Source: Streptomyces sp. HmicA12
GTDB taxonomy: Bacteria > Actinomycetota > Actinomycetes > Streptomycetales > Streptomycetaceae
NCBI RefSeq assembly: GCF_000373565.1
Contig: NZ_KB891816.1
Coordinates: 28,201-92,200 of the forward strand
Direction of reading: 5' to 3'
DNA length: 64,000 nt
The first letter of the stretch is position 1. Every line of letters begins with the position of its first letter. The notes under the pieces were generated by a model that saw only the letters and a list, made by a program, of their open reading frames with translations, was not told the origin of the DNA and did no database searches. Positions 19,277 to 28,775 of this stretch are shown here, piece after piece. The translations under genes and the position numbers were made by a program.

Positions 19277-19451
19277 ACCCCGTGCGCCGCCCGGCCTCAC
19301 CCCTCCTCGGCCGGGCGGTGCTCGAGGGACCGGATCGTTCGGCCCATTGACCCGAGCCATGGAACGCACCCGGTCCCGGGGAGACGGCCCGTACCGATCC
19401 CGTCGGTACGGGCCTTCCTGGCTCGTGCGGCACGCTGTCCGCCGTGCTGGC

Positions 19452-19457
19452 TACGCT
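19452..19457 (+). promoter_or_regulatory. -10 box for leaderless Uma2 gene
   Basis: TACGCT, then 6 nt, then GTG at 19464. This is the same arrangement as at 4685 and 55522 and decides the start of the Uma2 gene. Confidence 0.5.
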
Positions 19458-19463
19458 GAGTAC

Positions 19464-20048
19464 GTGGAGTACGCGAAGATGCGGGCGATCGCCGAGGAGC
19501 TGGCGCGGTACGCCCGTCGTCTGGAGGGCTCATGGAGCGTCGAGATCGGTCCGGCAGGGCCGGTGCTCGCCATGGTGCACCTGCCCGAACGGCATGAGGA
19601 GACTGTTCGGAGCATCCGCGGCCAGCTCAACGAACAGCTCCCCGCCTCCCTCCCGGGCCACGTCTGCGTCAGGCGCCCGCGCGTCGAACACCCGGCGACG
19701 GGCCGCCTGCGGTGCGCGGACGCCGTGGTGGTCCCCGATGACGCGTTCGACGGGAGACGGTTCGCCGCCGACGCCTCCCAGGCCCTCGCGGCCATCGAGA
19801 TCGTCTCCTCGTCCAACCCGGACAACGACTACCGCGACAAGCTCGCCGACTACCCGGCCATGGGCATCGCGCACTACCTGATCGTCGACCCGCGCACGGG
19901 CACGATCGACGCGCACTCCGATCTCAGTGACGGCCGCTACCGCTCCAAGGAGTCGTACATCTACGGCGACCGGGTGCCGCTCGGCCCCTGGGCCGTGGAG
20001 ACCGGTGACTTCCGCCGCTACGAGCGGGCGGGCGGCCGGAGCGAGTAG
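19464..20048 (+). CDS. Uma2 family (DUF820) putative nuclease-fold protein
   Basis: About 194 residues. Uma2 proteins have a PD-(D/E)XK nuclease fold. The candidate catalytic set is seen as D in RCADAVVVPDD, then AIEIVSSSNPDNDYRDKLADY with E and K. It is common in large families in Streptomyces, and no biochemical role is established. I chose GTG 19464 because of the TACGCT-N6 promoter; an internal ATG at 19479 with GGAG nine bases before it is an alternative, giving 189 residues. The frame is open upstream to 19347 but without support. It is bounded downstream by a bidirectional terminator. Confidence 0.82.
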   Translation: MEYAKMRAIAEELARYARRLEGSWSVEIGPAGPVLAMVHLPERHEETVRSIRGQLNEQLPASLPGHVCVRRPRVEHPATGRLRCADAVVVPDDAFDGRRFAADASQALAAIEIVSSSNPDNDYRDKLADYPAMGIAHYLIVDPRTGTIDAHSDLSDGRYRSKESYIYGDRVPLGPWAVETGDFRRYERAGGRSE

Positions 20049-20066
20049 CGGGTGGCGAAGACAGAC

Positions 20067-20104
20067 GAGGGCCGGTCGCCGGACATATCCGGTGACCGGC
20101 CCTC
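20067..20104. terminator. Bidirectional terminator between Uma2 gene and peptide operon 2
   Basis: 11-bp outer arms GAGGGCCGGTC / GACCGGCCCTC continue through one G-U pair into an inner CCGGA / TCCGG stem with a 4-nt loop CATA. The total is a 17-bp stem. It lies between two converging genes. Confidence 0.85.
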
Positions 20105-20117
20105 AGGGCAGCACGGC

Positions 20118-21269
20118 TCACGCCGCGTGCACCACGTCCTTCTCCTCCGCGAAGTGGCACGCCGACTCGTGCGCGGCCGGCGAGTCCGAGCCCTGGAAGC
20201 GCTCGGGGATCGCGAGCAGGGGGACCTCCTGCGCGCACTTGTCCTGCGCCTTCCAGCAGCGGGTGCGGAAGCGGCAGCCCGACGGCGGGTTGGCCGGGGA
20301 GGGGACATCACCGGTGAGGATGATGCGCTCCCGGCCCTCGCGGGCCTCGGGGTCGGGCACCGGGACCGCCGACAGCAGCGCCTGGGTGTAGGGGTGCGTC
20401 GGGTGGTCGTAGATCTGCTCGTCCGTGCCGATCTCGGCCATCTTGCCGAGGTACATGACCCCGACCCGGTCCGAGATGTGCCGGACGATCGACAGGTCGT
20501 GCGCGATGAAGATGTAGGAGAGGTTGAACTCGTCCTGCAGCTTCTCCATCAGGTTGATGACCTGGGCCTGGACCGAGACGTCGAGCGCCGAGACCGGCTC
20601 GTCGCAGATGATGATCTCGGGGTTCAGGGCCAGACCGCGCGCGATGCCGATGCGCTGGCGCTGACCGCCGGAGAACTGGTGCGGGTACCGGTTGATGTAC
20701 TCCGGGTTGAGGCCCACCACGTCCAGGAGGTCCTGGACCCTGCGGCGACGGTCGCCCTTCGGCGCCACCTCCGGGTGGATCTCGAAGGTCTCCCCGATGA
20801 TGTCGCCCACCGTCATACGCGGGTTGAGCGACGTGTACGGGTCCTGGAAGACCATCTGGATGTTGCGGCGGACGGCCTTCAGGGCACGGCCGGACAGCTT
20901 GGTGATGTCCTGGCCCTTGTAGAAGACCTCGCCGGCCGTCGCCGTCTCCAGCGTCATCAGGAGCTTGGCGACCGTGGACTTGCCACAGCCGGACTCGCCC
21001 ACGATGCCGAGGGTCTCGCCCTGGTAGACGTCGAAGGAGACACCGTCGACGGCCTTGACCGCGCCGATCTGACGCTTGAACAGGATGCCCTGGGTCAGCG
21101 GGAAGTGCTTCACCAGGTTGCGGACCTGGAGGATCGGCTCACCGCGGTCGACCGGGGCCTCGATGGCGGCCACGGCCTCGTCGGTGGTGACGGCGTCGAC
21201 CGTCTCCACCTCGGTGACGTTTGGAGTGGCGTCCGTCGGCGTGCCGTCGTTCTTGCTCAGCTCAGCCAT
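20118..21269 (-). CDS. Oligopeptide ABC transporter ATPase, DppF/OppF type (operon 2)
   Basis: 383 residues from ATG 21269, with AAGGAG 7 nt upstream and an 8-nt overlap with the DppD-type gene. Motifs are Walker A GESGCGKST, signature FSGGQRQR, Walker B EIIICDEPVSALD and H-loop IAHDLSIV. The C-terminal cysteines are in CRFRTRCWKAQDKC. It carries a ~45-residue acidic amino extension absent from the BldK ATPase. It is a near twin of the protein at 6979-8133, including the segment DPYTSLNPRMTVGDIIGE, so the operons arose by duplication. Confidence 0.93.
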   Translation of the reverse strand: MAELSKNDGTPTDATPNVTEVETVDAVTTDEAVAAIEAPVDRGEPILQVRNLVKHFPLTQGILFKRQIGAVKAVDGVSFDVYQGETLGIVGESGCGKSTVAKLLMTLETATAGEVFYKGQDITKLSGRALKAVRRNIQMVFQDPYTSLNPRMTVGDIIGETFEIHPEVAPKGDRRRRVQDLLDVVGLNPEYINRYPHQFSGGQRQRIGIARGLALNPEIIICDEPVSALDVSVQAQVINLMEKLQDEFNLSYIFIAHDLSIVRHISDRVGVMYLGKMAEIGTDEQIYDHPTHPYTQALLSAVPVPDPEAREGRERIILTGDVPSPANPPSGCRFRTRCWKAQDKCAQEVPLLAIPERFQGSDSPAAHESACHFAEEKDVVHAA

Positions 21270-22320
21270 GGAGCGTCTCCTTCCAGAAGTGGCAGGCGCT
21301 GCCGCGACCCGCCAGGTCACCGCCGTCGCGCTCGGTCACCTGGTGCAGGACGGGAACGTCCGTGGTGCAGATGTCCTTGGCCGCCGTGCAGCGCGGGTTG
21401 AACGCACAACCGCTCGGGATGCGGGTGAGGTTGGGCGGCAGACCCTTGATCGCGTAGAGCTCCTGCCCCTTCTGGTCGAGCCGCGGGATCGACTCGAGCA
21501 GACCCTTGGTGTAGGGGTGCGCCGGGCGCTTGTAGATCTCGTGGACCGGGGCGGTCTCGACGATCCGGCCCGCGTACATCACCGCGATCTTGTCGGCGAC
21601 GTCCGCGACGACACCGAGGTCGTGGGTGATCAGGATCAGACCCATGTTGAACTCGGTCTGCAGCTCGGAGAGCAGGTCCATGATCTGGGCCTGGACCGTC
21701 ACGTCGAGCGCCGTGGTGGGCTCGTCCGCGATGATCAGGTCGGGCTCCAGGGCGAGCGCCATGGCGATCATGATGCGCTGGCGCATACCGCCGGAGAACT
21801 GGTGCGGGTAGTCGCCCACCCGCTCCTTGGCGGCGGGGATGCGCACCCGCTCCATCAGCTCGATGGCCTTGAGCTTCGCGTCCTTCTTGGACAGGCCCTG
21901 GTGGACCCGGAACATCTCGCCGAGCTGGTAGCCGACGGAGAGCACCGGGTTCAGGGAGGAGAGCGCGTCCTGGAAGATCATGGCGATCTTGCGGCCGCGG
22001 ATCTTGCGGCGCTCCTCGCCCGACATGGTGAGCATGTCCTGGCCGCGGAAGAGGATCTCGCCCTGCGGGATCTTGCCCGGCGGCATGTCGAGGATGCCCA
22101 TGATGGCCTGCGCCGTGACGGACTTGCCCGAGCCGGACTCACCGAGCACGGCCAGGGTCTCGCCCGCGCTCACGGTGTAGTTCACACCGTTGACCGCCTT
22201 GGCGACACCGTCGCGGGTGTGGAACTCCACGTGCAGATCGCGGACTTCGAGCAGCGGGGTGCCGTCAGCGACGGCGTCTCCGGGCTCGGGGACGTTCGTG
22301 GGATGAGAGGTGCTGGTCAC
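21262..22320 (-). CDS. Oligopeptide ABC transporter ATPase, DppD/OppD type (operon 2)
   Basis: 352 residues. Walker A GESGSGKSV, signature FSGGMRQR, Walker B DLIIADEPTTALD and H-loop ITHDLGVV are all present. The C-terminal cysteines are in CAFNPRCTAAKDIC. A ~20-residue polar leader precedes LLEVRDLHVEF. Its paralogue in operon 1 (8120-9103) lacks that leader. The gene starts 12 nt after the upstream permease gene. Confidence 0.93.
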   Translation of the reverse strand: MTSTSHPTNVPEPGDAVADGTPLLEVRDLHVEFHTRDGVAKAVNGVNYTVSAGETLAVLGESGSGKSVTAQAIMGILDMPPGKIPQGEILFRGQDMLTMSGEERRKIRGRKIAMIFQDALSSLNPVLSVGYQLGEMFRVHQGLSKKDAKLKAIELMERVRIPAAKERVGDYPHQFSGGMRQRIMIAMALALEPDLIIADEPTTALDVTVQAQIMDLLSELQTEFNMGLILITHDLGVVADVADKIAVMYAGRIVETAPVHEIYKRPAHPYTKGLLESIPRLDQKGQELYAIKGLPPNLTRIPSGCAFNPRCTAAKDICTTDVPVLHQVTERDGGDLAGRGSACHFWKETLHG

Positions 22321-22332
22321 CGTACGCCCTCC

Positions 22333-23301
22333 TCAGCGCAGCTTCGGGTCGAGGGCGTCGCGGACCGCGTCGCCGAGCATGATGAACGCGAAGACCGTGA
22401 GGGTGAGCATGCCCGCCGGGAAGAGCAGGGCGTGCGGGTCGTCGCGGATCACCTTGCTGCCTTCGGAGATGTCGATGCCCCACGAGATCGTCGGGTCGCT
22501 GAGGCCGAGTCCCAGGAACGACAGGGTGGCCTCCGCTCCGATGTAGCCGCCGAGCGCGATGGTGGCGACGACGATCGTCGGCGCGATGGCGTTCGGCAGT
22601 ACGTGGCGGAACAGGATCCGGTTGGTTCCCGCACCCAGGGCGCGCGCGGCCGTCACGTAGTCCGCCTGCTTGGCGGTGATGACGGAGCTGCGCATGACGC
22701 GGGCGATCGAGGTCCAGCCGAGCATGGCCAGGGCCAGGATCACGACGTACACCTTGCGGTCGACGAACGCGTTCAGGACGACCATGGTGCCGAGCAGGAA
22801 CGGGATGCCGAAGAAGATGTCGACGACGCGGGAGATGATCGAGTCGATCCAGCCGCCGAAGTAGCCGGCGAGCAGACCGAGCAGTCCACCGATGAGGGTG
22901 ACGACCGCGGTCACGCCCACACCGACCATGATCGACGCGCGGGTGCCGTAGATGACGCGCGCGTAGAGCGAGCGGCCCTGCTGGTCGTAGCCGAACCAGT
23001 CCGCCTGGAAGAAGTGGGTGTACTCCGGCTTGCTCAGGTAGTGGTGCACGAGGTCGCCGTCGCGCGGGCTGACGCTGGTGAACAGGCCCGGGAAGATCGC
23101 GATCACGATCAGCACGAAGAGCAGGATCGACGAGATCCAGAACATCGGCCGGTGGCGCAGCTCGTACCAGGCGTCGCCCCACAGCGAGCGGGGCTTGTCG
23201 GTCTTCGTCACCTCGCCGCTCGGGGCGGCGCCGACGGCCGGCGGAGCCAGGGCGTCCAGCTCGGCGGCCTCGGTGATCTGGTCCTTGGTCACGTCAGGCA
23301 T
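22333..23301 (-). CDS. Peptide ABC transporter permease, DppC type (operon 2)
   Basis: 322 residues with a ~48-residue cytoplasmic tail, about six membrane spans and the coupling loop TAARALGAGTNRILFRHVL. The C-terminal ending (MLGDAVRDALDPKLR) is identical to the end of the operon 1 DppC-type permease. Its start overlaps the DppB-type gene by 8 nt. It forms the channel with that subunit. Confidence 0.92.
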   Translation of the reverse strand: MPDVTKDQITEAAELDALAPPAVGAAPSGEVTKTDKPRSLWGDAWYELRHRPMFWISSILLFVLIVIAIFPGLFTSVSPRDGDLVHHYLSKPEYTHFFQADWFGYDQQGRSLYARVIYGTRASIMVGVGVTAVVTLIGGLLGLLAGYFGGWIDSIISRVVDIFFGIPFLLGTMVVLNAFVDRKVYVVILALAMLGWTSIARVMRSSVITAKQADYVTAARALGAGTNRILFRHVLPNAIAPTIVVATIALGGYIGAEATLSFLGLGLSDPTISWGIDISEGSKVIRDDPHALLFPAGMLTLTVFAFIMLGDAVRDALDPKLR

Positions 23302-24220
23302 ACCGGATCCTCGGGTCCAGGACCGCGTACAGCAGGTCGATGAGGAGGTTGATCAGGAGGATCACGAGGACGATCACCGTCACCACACCGGTGACCGTGG
23401 AGCCCTCGCTCGTCTGCACCGCCCGGTAGAGCAGGTTGCCGACGCCCTGAATGTTGAAGATGCCCTCGGTGATGACCGCGCCGCCGATGAAGCCGCCGAT
23501 GTCGGTACCGATGAAGGTGACGACGGGGATCAGCGAGTTGCGCAGCAGGTGGACACCGACGATGCGCCGCCGGGGCAGGCCCTTGGCGAGAGCGGTGCGC
23601 ATGTAGTCCGCGCGCAGGTTCTCGGCGAAGGTCGTCCGGGTGAGCCGGGCCACGTAGGCCATGGAGAGCGTCGCCAGCACGAGGGCCGGCAGGAACAACT
23701 GCCCAAGATTCGTGGAGTCCTGGACGTTCGGCGGCAGCCACCCGAGTTCGTCCGCGAAGACGAACCGCGCGATGAAGCCGAGCACGAAGACCGGGATCGA
23801 GATCACGACGAGCGTGAAGATGAGCACGCCGGTGTCGACGGCCTTGCCGGCCTTGAGACCGGCCCAGGCGCCGAGGCCCACACCGATGATGATCTCGAGG
23901 ATGATGGCGAGCAGCGTCAGCCGCAGCGTCACCGGGAAGGCCTCGGTCATCAGATCGATGACGGGGCGTCCCGCGAGGTTGTTGCCGAAGTCTCCCTGCA
24001 GGAGCTTCCACATGTAGCTGACGTACTGCTCCAGCACCGGCTTGTCGAAGCCGTACTCGTGCTTGATCGCCGCGATCTGCGCGGGGTCAGGAGCCTTGTC
24101 GCCGTACATGGCCCGAACCGGATCGCCCGGAAGGATGTGGACCATGAGAAAAATCAACAGAGTCGTCCCGATGAAAATCGGGATCATCTGGAGCAGTCGC
24201 CGTGCAGCGTAACGCCCCAT
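23294..24220 (-). CDS. Peptide ABC transporter permease, DppB type (operon 2)
   Basis: 308 residues from ATG 24220, giving MGRYAARRLLQMIPIFIGTT, aligned with the operon 1 homologue. An in-frame ATG 14 codons upstream lacks support. There are about six spans; the coupling loop is MRTALAKGLPRRRIVGVHLL. Unlike the operon 1 and bldK relatives, its first external loop has no cysteine pair. The intercistronic hairpin at 24312-24358 lies between it and the SBP gene. Confidence 0.92.
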   Translation of the reverse strand: MGRYAARRLLQMIPIFIGTTLLIFLMVHILPGDPVRAMYGDKAPDPAQIAAIKHEYGFDKPVLEQYVSYMWKLLQGDFGNNLAGRPVIDLMTEAFPVTLRLTLLAIILEIIIGVGLGAWAGLKAGKAVDTGVLIFTLVVISIPVFVLGFIARFVFADELGWLPPNVQDSTNLGQLFLPALVLATLSMAYVARLTRTTFAENLRADYMRTALAKGLPRRRIVGVHLLRNSLIPVVTFIGTDIGGFIGGAVITEGIFNIQGVGNLLYRAVQTSEGSTVTGVVTVIVLVILLINLLIDLLYAVLDPRIRYA

Positions 24221-24311
24221 GTCGAGCCTCCATGCCGTGAGGGGTCGGCGAGGCCTGCGCACATCTCTCTACCGCAGGAGGGGTGGTGTGAGGTGGAGGC
24301 CTGTGCCTACG

Positions 24312-24358
24312 GGCCGGTGCCGCTCCTCACCTCGTGGGCGAGGAGGACGGCACCGGCC
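24312..24358 (-). terminator. Intercistronic hairpin after binding-protein gene (operon 2)
   Basis: Outer arms GGCCGGTGCCG / CGGCACCGGCC (11 bp) with an inner CTCCTC / GAGGAG stem offset by a 2-nt bulge, 15 nt past the SBP stop. It occupies the same position as the hairpins in operon 1 and bldK. Confidence 0.7.
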
Positions 24359-24373
24359 TGCGGTCGGGGGGAA

Positions 24374-26014
24374 TTACTTCTGCTTGACCTTGACCTGGTC
24401 GAAGATCGGGTCGCCGTCCTGGCCGTACGGGATCTTGCCGAGGATCTTGGTCGACTGACCGCTGTTGACCTTGTAGAACCAGAGCGGGATGGCCGGCATG
24501 TCCTTCGCCAGCAGCTGCTCCGCCTCCTGGTACTTCTTCACGGTCTCGTCGACGGACGCGGCCTTGTCGGCCTCGGTCGAGAGGGCGTCGAACTCCTTGT
24601 TGGCGTAACCGCTGGTGTTACCGGCGGCCTTGGACCCGTAGAGGTCACGCATGAAGTTCGAGTTCACGGGGTAGTCGAGCACCCAGCCACCGCGGTACAT
24701 GGACTTGACCTTGTGCGCGTCACGGGCGTCGAGGTCGGCCTGGAAGGTCGGCTTCGGGTCGCCGGTGCACTCGACACCGGTCGCCTGGCGGATCGAGTTG
24801 CAGACCGCGTCGACCCAGGGCTTGTGGTCCTGGTCGGCGTTGTACTGGATCTGGATCTTGTTGCCCGGAACGCCGCCGCCTTCCTTGATGAGCTTCTTGG
24901 CCGCGGCCGGGTCGTACTTGGTGATGTCGCCAAGCGCGCCCTTCTTGTAGCCGAGAACGCCGGGGGCCACGTAAGAGTCGGCCGGCTGGCGGGTGCCCTG
25001 GAGGACGGTCTTGGTGATCGTGTCACGGTCGATCGCCTGCGACAGACCCTGGATGACCTTCGGGTCGACGTCCTTCCAGGACTTCGAGTAGAAGGCCGGG
25101 ACGATCGACTGGACGGCGGAGTACGCCTGGTCGATCGCGCGGTTGCCGAGGTCCTGCTTGTACGTCTTCAGCGCGGTGGTCGGGACCTGCTCGATCCAGT
25201 CCACGTTGTTCGAGCGCAGGTCCGAGTAGGCAGCGTCGGCGGTCGTGTAGTTCTTGAAGTCGATGCCGCCGTTCTGCGCCTTGTTCGGGCCCTTGTAGCC
25301 GTCGAACTTGCGCACCTTGATGAGCTTGTTGTGCTCCCAAGAGACGAACTTGTAGGGGCCGTTGCCGACCGGCTTCTCGCCGTAGCCCTTCGGGTCCGAG
25401 AAGAACTTCTCGGGCAGCGGGGCCCAGACGTCGTAGCCCAGCTTGTACGCGAAGTACGAGACCGGCGAGGTCAGCTTGATGGTGAAGGTGTTGTCGTCGA
25501 CGACCTTCAGGCCGGACATGGCGTCCTTCTTGGCCTTGCCCTTCTCCGGGTGCACGTCCTCGAAGCCGACGATGTCGGAGAACCAGCTGGAGTTGGTCTG
25601 GTTGTTCGCGATGTTCGCGGACCAGTTCCAGGAGTCCACGTAGGACTTGGCGGTCACCGGGGTGCCGTCGTGGAACTTCCAGCCCGGCTTGAGCTTGACG
25701 GTCCACTCGGAGGAGTCGTCGTTCGGCGTGACCGACTCGGCGTTGACGTACTCGAGCTTGCCGGTGCCCGGCTCGTAGTCCACCAGGCCCGAGAAGATCG
25801 TGCGCAGGACACGGCTGCCCTGGCTCTCCTTGGCGTTGGCCGGCTGCAGCGGGTTCTGCGGCTCGCTCAACTGCGCAGTGACGATGCCGTTCGGGTCGGC
25901 CTTGCCCTTGTCCATGTCGTCGCCGGCGTTGTCGCCGCCGCCTCCGCAGGCGGTCGCGGCCAGCGTCACGACGGCGGCTATCGCGACCCACTTGGCGCTC
26001 TTGGCACCACGCAT
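24374..26014 (-). CDS. Peptide-binding lipoprotein, SBP family 5 (operon 2)
   Basis: 546 residues from ATG 26014 with GAGGAGG before it. The lipobox ATAC puts the lipid on Cys23, and a Gly/Asp linker follows. The mature part is family 5 SBP (TIFSGLVDYEPGTGKLEYVN; LKPGWKFHDGTPVTAKSYVD). It is the paralogue of the operon 1 SBP, with the same signal-peptide pattern and overall layout but many substitutions in the binding domain, so the two importers probably prefer different peptides. A longer start at 26131 is open but unsupported. Confidence 0.93.
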   Translation of the reverse strand: MRGAKSAKWVAIAAVVTLAATACGGGGDNAGDDMDKGKADPNGIVTAQLSEPQNPLQPANAKESQGSRVLRTIFSGLVDYEPGTGKLEYVNAESVTPNDDSSEWTVKLKPGWKFHDGTPVTAKSYVDSWNWSANIANNQTNSSWFSDIVGFEDVHPEKGKAKKDAMSGLKVVDDNTFTIKLTSPVSYFAYKLGYDVWAPLPEKFFSDPKGYGEKPVGNGPYKFVSWEHNKLIKVRKFDGYKGPNKAQNGGIDFKNYTTADAAYSDLRSNNVDWIEQVPTTALKTYKQDLGNRAIDQAYSAVQSIVPAFYSKSWKDVDPKVIQGLSQAIDRDTITKTVLQGTRQPADSYVAPGVLGYKKGALGDITKYDPAAAKKLIKEGGGVPGNKIQIQYNADQDHKPWVDAVCNSIRQATGVECTGDPKPTFQADLDARDAHKVKSMYRGGWVLDYPVNSNFMRDLYGSKAAGNTSGYANKEFDALSTEADKAASVDETVKKYQEAEQLLAKDMPAIPLWFYKVNSGQSTKILGKIPYGQDGDPIFDQVKVKQK

Positions 26015-26588
26015 GGGTTCCTCCTCATGAGTCCACTTGTTCATCAAGAAGGGGCGCAGGAAACATGCCGTCGCCACCCCTGACGACGAACATGAAGTGC
26101 CCCAGTGTGCTCGTGAGTCGGCGCTCCCCACAGCGCGTGACCCATTGACCCGAGCTCTATGCGGTCAACTATTAGCCACTGGGGCGGTTGCGACCACTGT
26201 CTTTCGGTCTCGGTTCGATCACACCTGACACGTACATCTCCTAAAATCCGGACAAACTGATCCGAGATAGATGACCGCGAAACGGACGTGTTACATATCT
26301 ATCGACCGAAGGTCTCCGCATAGCGGACGCGACGGTCGAATTAATGGCTTGCGCAAGAAGGTCACTTGACTCCCCGGCGTGACGCATCACACCCGGCGCC
26401 CTCGCCCCGCGTGACCCGCCGGGCGGAGCTCGTCCTCACCGCGCGTAGACCACGCGTGGACAGACGGCAGGGTAGCCCCCGCGGGACGGACCCGACAGCC
26501 GTTCCTGTGAGTTGCTGTGCGCCGGGCACAACTGGCCCATGATCAGCCGCACTTGGTGCGGCCGGGCCGCCCGTGGGCGGACATGCCG
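26015..26588. other. Gene-free promoter region upstream of peptide operon 2
   Basis: No coding signal was found. It holds TGACACGTAC (26226-26235), shared with the operon 1 promoter, and a dyad GATAGAT (26266-26272) / ATCTATC (26297-26303). ATCTATCGACC recurs upstream of the orphan SBP near 31968. The stretch 26220-26360 is markedly AT-richer than its surroundings, as expected for a promoter. A self-complementary TTGCGCAA occurs near 26349-26356. Confidence 0.5.
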
Positions 26589-26623
26589 GAGGCCGGCCCC
26601 CGGGATGCCCGGGAACCGGCCTC
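26589..26623 (-). terminator. typA terminator
   Basis: Outer arms GAGGCCGG / CCGGCCTC enclose a 6-bp CCCGGG / CCCGGG stem with a 3-nt loop, starting 16 nt after the typA stop. Confidence 0.8.
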
Positions 26624-26638
26624 TGGAACGCGCTGGAA

Positions 26639-28546
26639 TCAGCTGTGCTTGGCGCGCGAGGCCGAGCGGCCGCGCTCCTTCTGGTCCAGGACGACCTTGC
26701 GGATGCGGACGGCCTCCGGGGTCACCTCGACGCACTCGTCGTCGCGGCAGAACTCCAGGGACTGCTCCAGCGACAGCTTGCGCGGCGGGACGATCGCCTC
26801 GAAGGAGTCGGCGGAGGAGGAGCGCATGTTGGTGAGCTTCTTCTCCTTGGTGATGTTCACGTCCATGTCGTCGGCGCGCGAGTTCTCGCCGACGATCATG
26901 CCCTCGTACACCTCGGTGCCGGGGTCGGTGAACAGCACGCCGCGCTCCTGGAGGTTCGTCATCGCGAAGGCGGTGACGGCACCGGCGCGGTCGGCGACCA
27001 GCGAGCCGTTGTTACGGGTCGTCAGCGTGCCGAACCACGGCTCGTGGCCCTCGTGGATGGAGTGGGCGATACCCGTACCGCGGGTGTTCGTCAGGAACTC
27101 CGTACGGAAGCCGATGAGGCCGCGGGACGGGACGACGAACTCCATGCGGACCCAGCCGGAGCCGTGGTTCGACATGTTGTCCATCCGGCCCTTGCGGACG
27201 CCCATGAGCTGCGTGACGGCGCCCATGTGCTCCTCGGGGACGTCGACCGTGAGGCGCTCGACGGGCTCGTGCGTCTTGCCGTCGACCTCCTTGGTGACGA
27301 CCTGCGGCTTGCCGATGGTCAGCTCGAAGCCCTCGCGGCGCATCTGCTCGACCAGGATGGCGAGCGCGAGCTCACCGCGGCCCTGGACCTCCCAGGCGTC
27401 GGGACGCTCGGTGTCGAGGACGCGCAGCGAGACGTTACCGATCAGCTCGCGGTCGAGGCGGTCCTTGACCTGGCGGGCGGTGACCTTGCGGTCCTTGACC
27501 GCGGACTTCGCCTGGGCGCCCTTGCCGGTGCCGCCACGGCCGACGAGCGGCGAGGTGTTGGTACCGATGGTCATGGAGATGGCCGGCTGGTCGACCGTGA
27601 TCAGCGGCAGCGCGATCGGGTTCTCCGGGTCGGCCAGGGTCTCGCCGATCATGATGTCGGGGATACCGGCGACGGCGCAGATGTCACCGGGGCCCGCGAC
27701 CTCGGCGGGCTTGCGGGTGAGCGCCTCGGTCATGAGGAGCTCGGTGATGCGCACGTTGGAGATCGTGCCGTCGCGCTTGATCCACGCGACCGTCTGGCCC
27801 TTGCGCAGCTCGCCCTGCTCGACGCGCAGGAGCGCGATACGGCCGAGGAAGTTGTCGGCGTCCAGGTTCGTGACGTGCGCCTGCAGCGGGGCCGACTCGT
27901 CGAACGTCGGGGCCGGGACGTGCTCCAGGATCGTGGAGAAGAACGGCTCCAGGTTCTCGGAGTCCGCCGGGACCGTGCCGTTCTCCGGCTTGGTCAGCGA
28001 CGCGATGCCGTCACGGCCGCACGCGTAGACGATCGGGAACTCGATCTGCTCCTCGTCCGCGTCCAGGTCGAGGAAGAGGTCGTACGTCTCGTTGACGACC
28101 TCGTCGATGCGCGAGTCGGGGCGGTCCGTCTTGTTGATGCACAGGATGACGGGCAGGCGCTGCTGGAGCGCCTTGCGCAGCACGAAGCGGGTCTGCGGCA
28201 GGGGCCCCTCGGAGGCGTCCACCAGCAGCACGACGGCGTCGACCATCGACAGACCACGCTCGACCTCGCCACCGAAGTCGGCGTGGCCCGGGGTGTCGAT
28301 GATGTTGATCGTGATGACGTCGCCGCCATCCTTCGGGTGGTACTTGACCGCCGTGTTCTTGGCCAGGATCGTGATGCCCTTCTCACGCTCCAGGTCGTTC
28401 GAGTCCATCATGCGGTCGTCGAGCGACTCGGCGGCGTGCGCGGCGAACGAGCCGGCCTGCTTGAGCATGGCGTCGACGATGGTCGTCTTGCCGTGGTCGA
28501 CGTGAGCGACGATGGCGACGTTACGGATGTCGTGGCGCGTGGCCAT
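26639..28546 (-). CDS. typA: Ribosome-associated GTPase TypA/BipA
   Basis: 635 residues. A translation-factor GTPase related to EF-G that binds 70S ribosomes and supports growth under stress. G1 is AHVDHGKTT (residues 14-22), G3 DTPGHAD, G4 NKTD. Beta-barrel domain 2, the EF-G C-like domain and the TypA-specific C-terminal segment (GMIVGENSRADDMDVNITKEKKLTNMR, in parts) follow in order, with the usual basic tail. The start MATRHDIRNVAI at 28546 is the family's normal one, with GGGAG 11 nt upstream. It is transcribed alone. Confidence 0.96.
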   Translation of the reverse strand: MATRHDIRNVAIVAHVDHGKTTIVDAMLKQAGSFAAHAAESLDDRMMDSNDLEREKGITILAKNTAVKYHPKDGGDVITINIIDTPGHADFGGEVERGLSMVDAVVLLVDASEGPLPQTRFVLRKALQQRLPVILCINKTDRPDSRIDEVVNETYDLFLDLDADEEQIEFPIVYACGRDGIASLTKPENGTVPADSENLEPFFSTILEHVPAPTFDESAPLQAHVTNLDADNFLGRIALLRVEQGELRKGQTVAWIKRDGTISNVRITELLMTEALTRKPAEVAGPGDICAVAGIPDIMIGETLADPENPIALPLITVDQPAISMTIGTNTSPLVGRGGTGKGAQAKSAVKDRKVTARQVKDRLDRELIGNVSLRVLDTERPDAWEVQGRGELALAILVEQMRREGFELTIGKPQVVTKEVDGKTHEPVERLTVDVPEEHMGAVTQLMGVRKGRMDNMSNHGSGWVRMEFVVPSRGLIGFRTEFLTNTRGTGIAHSIHEGHEPWFGTLTTRNNGSLVADRAGAVTAFAMTNLQERGVLFTDPGTEVYEGMIVGENSRADDMDVNITKEKKLTNMRSSSADSFEAIVPPRKLSLEQSLEFCRDDECVEVTPEAVRIRKVVLDQKERGRSASRAKHS

Positions 28547-28726
28547 ATTGCGGCGTACTCCCGGAATAGTGGACGGCTGCGCGTACATCAGTGATACGCG
28601 CGCCCTGCCGGGCTGGACACGCCACGGCCTCACCCCATGGTACGTGGCCTGACGGGTGGGGGCCGCGCCAGGGCGTGAGGGGACCGGGGTGTGGGGGGAA
28701 AAGCGCAGGTCAACGGGTTTACGCAG

Positions 28727-28755
28727 CTTGCCCGCCGGGGGGAGCGGCGGGCAAG
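28727..28755 (-). terminator. Terminator after the lipoprotein gene
   Basis: Perfect 11-bp arms CTTGCCCGCCG / CGGCGGGCAAG with a 7-nt purine loop, 21 nt past the stop of the 28776-29468 gene. Confidence 0.8.
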
Positions 28756-28775
28756 GGAGTTGAGCTCGATCTGAG

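Noticed and set aside
23078..26083. 1001-residue open frame on the plus strand over peptide operon 2
   Set aside because: It runs antisense through three well-defined transporter genes and has the Asp/Val/Arg-rich composition typical of antisense frames in Streptomyces.
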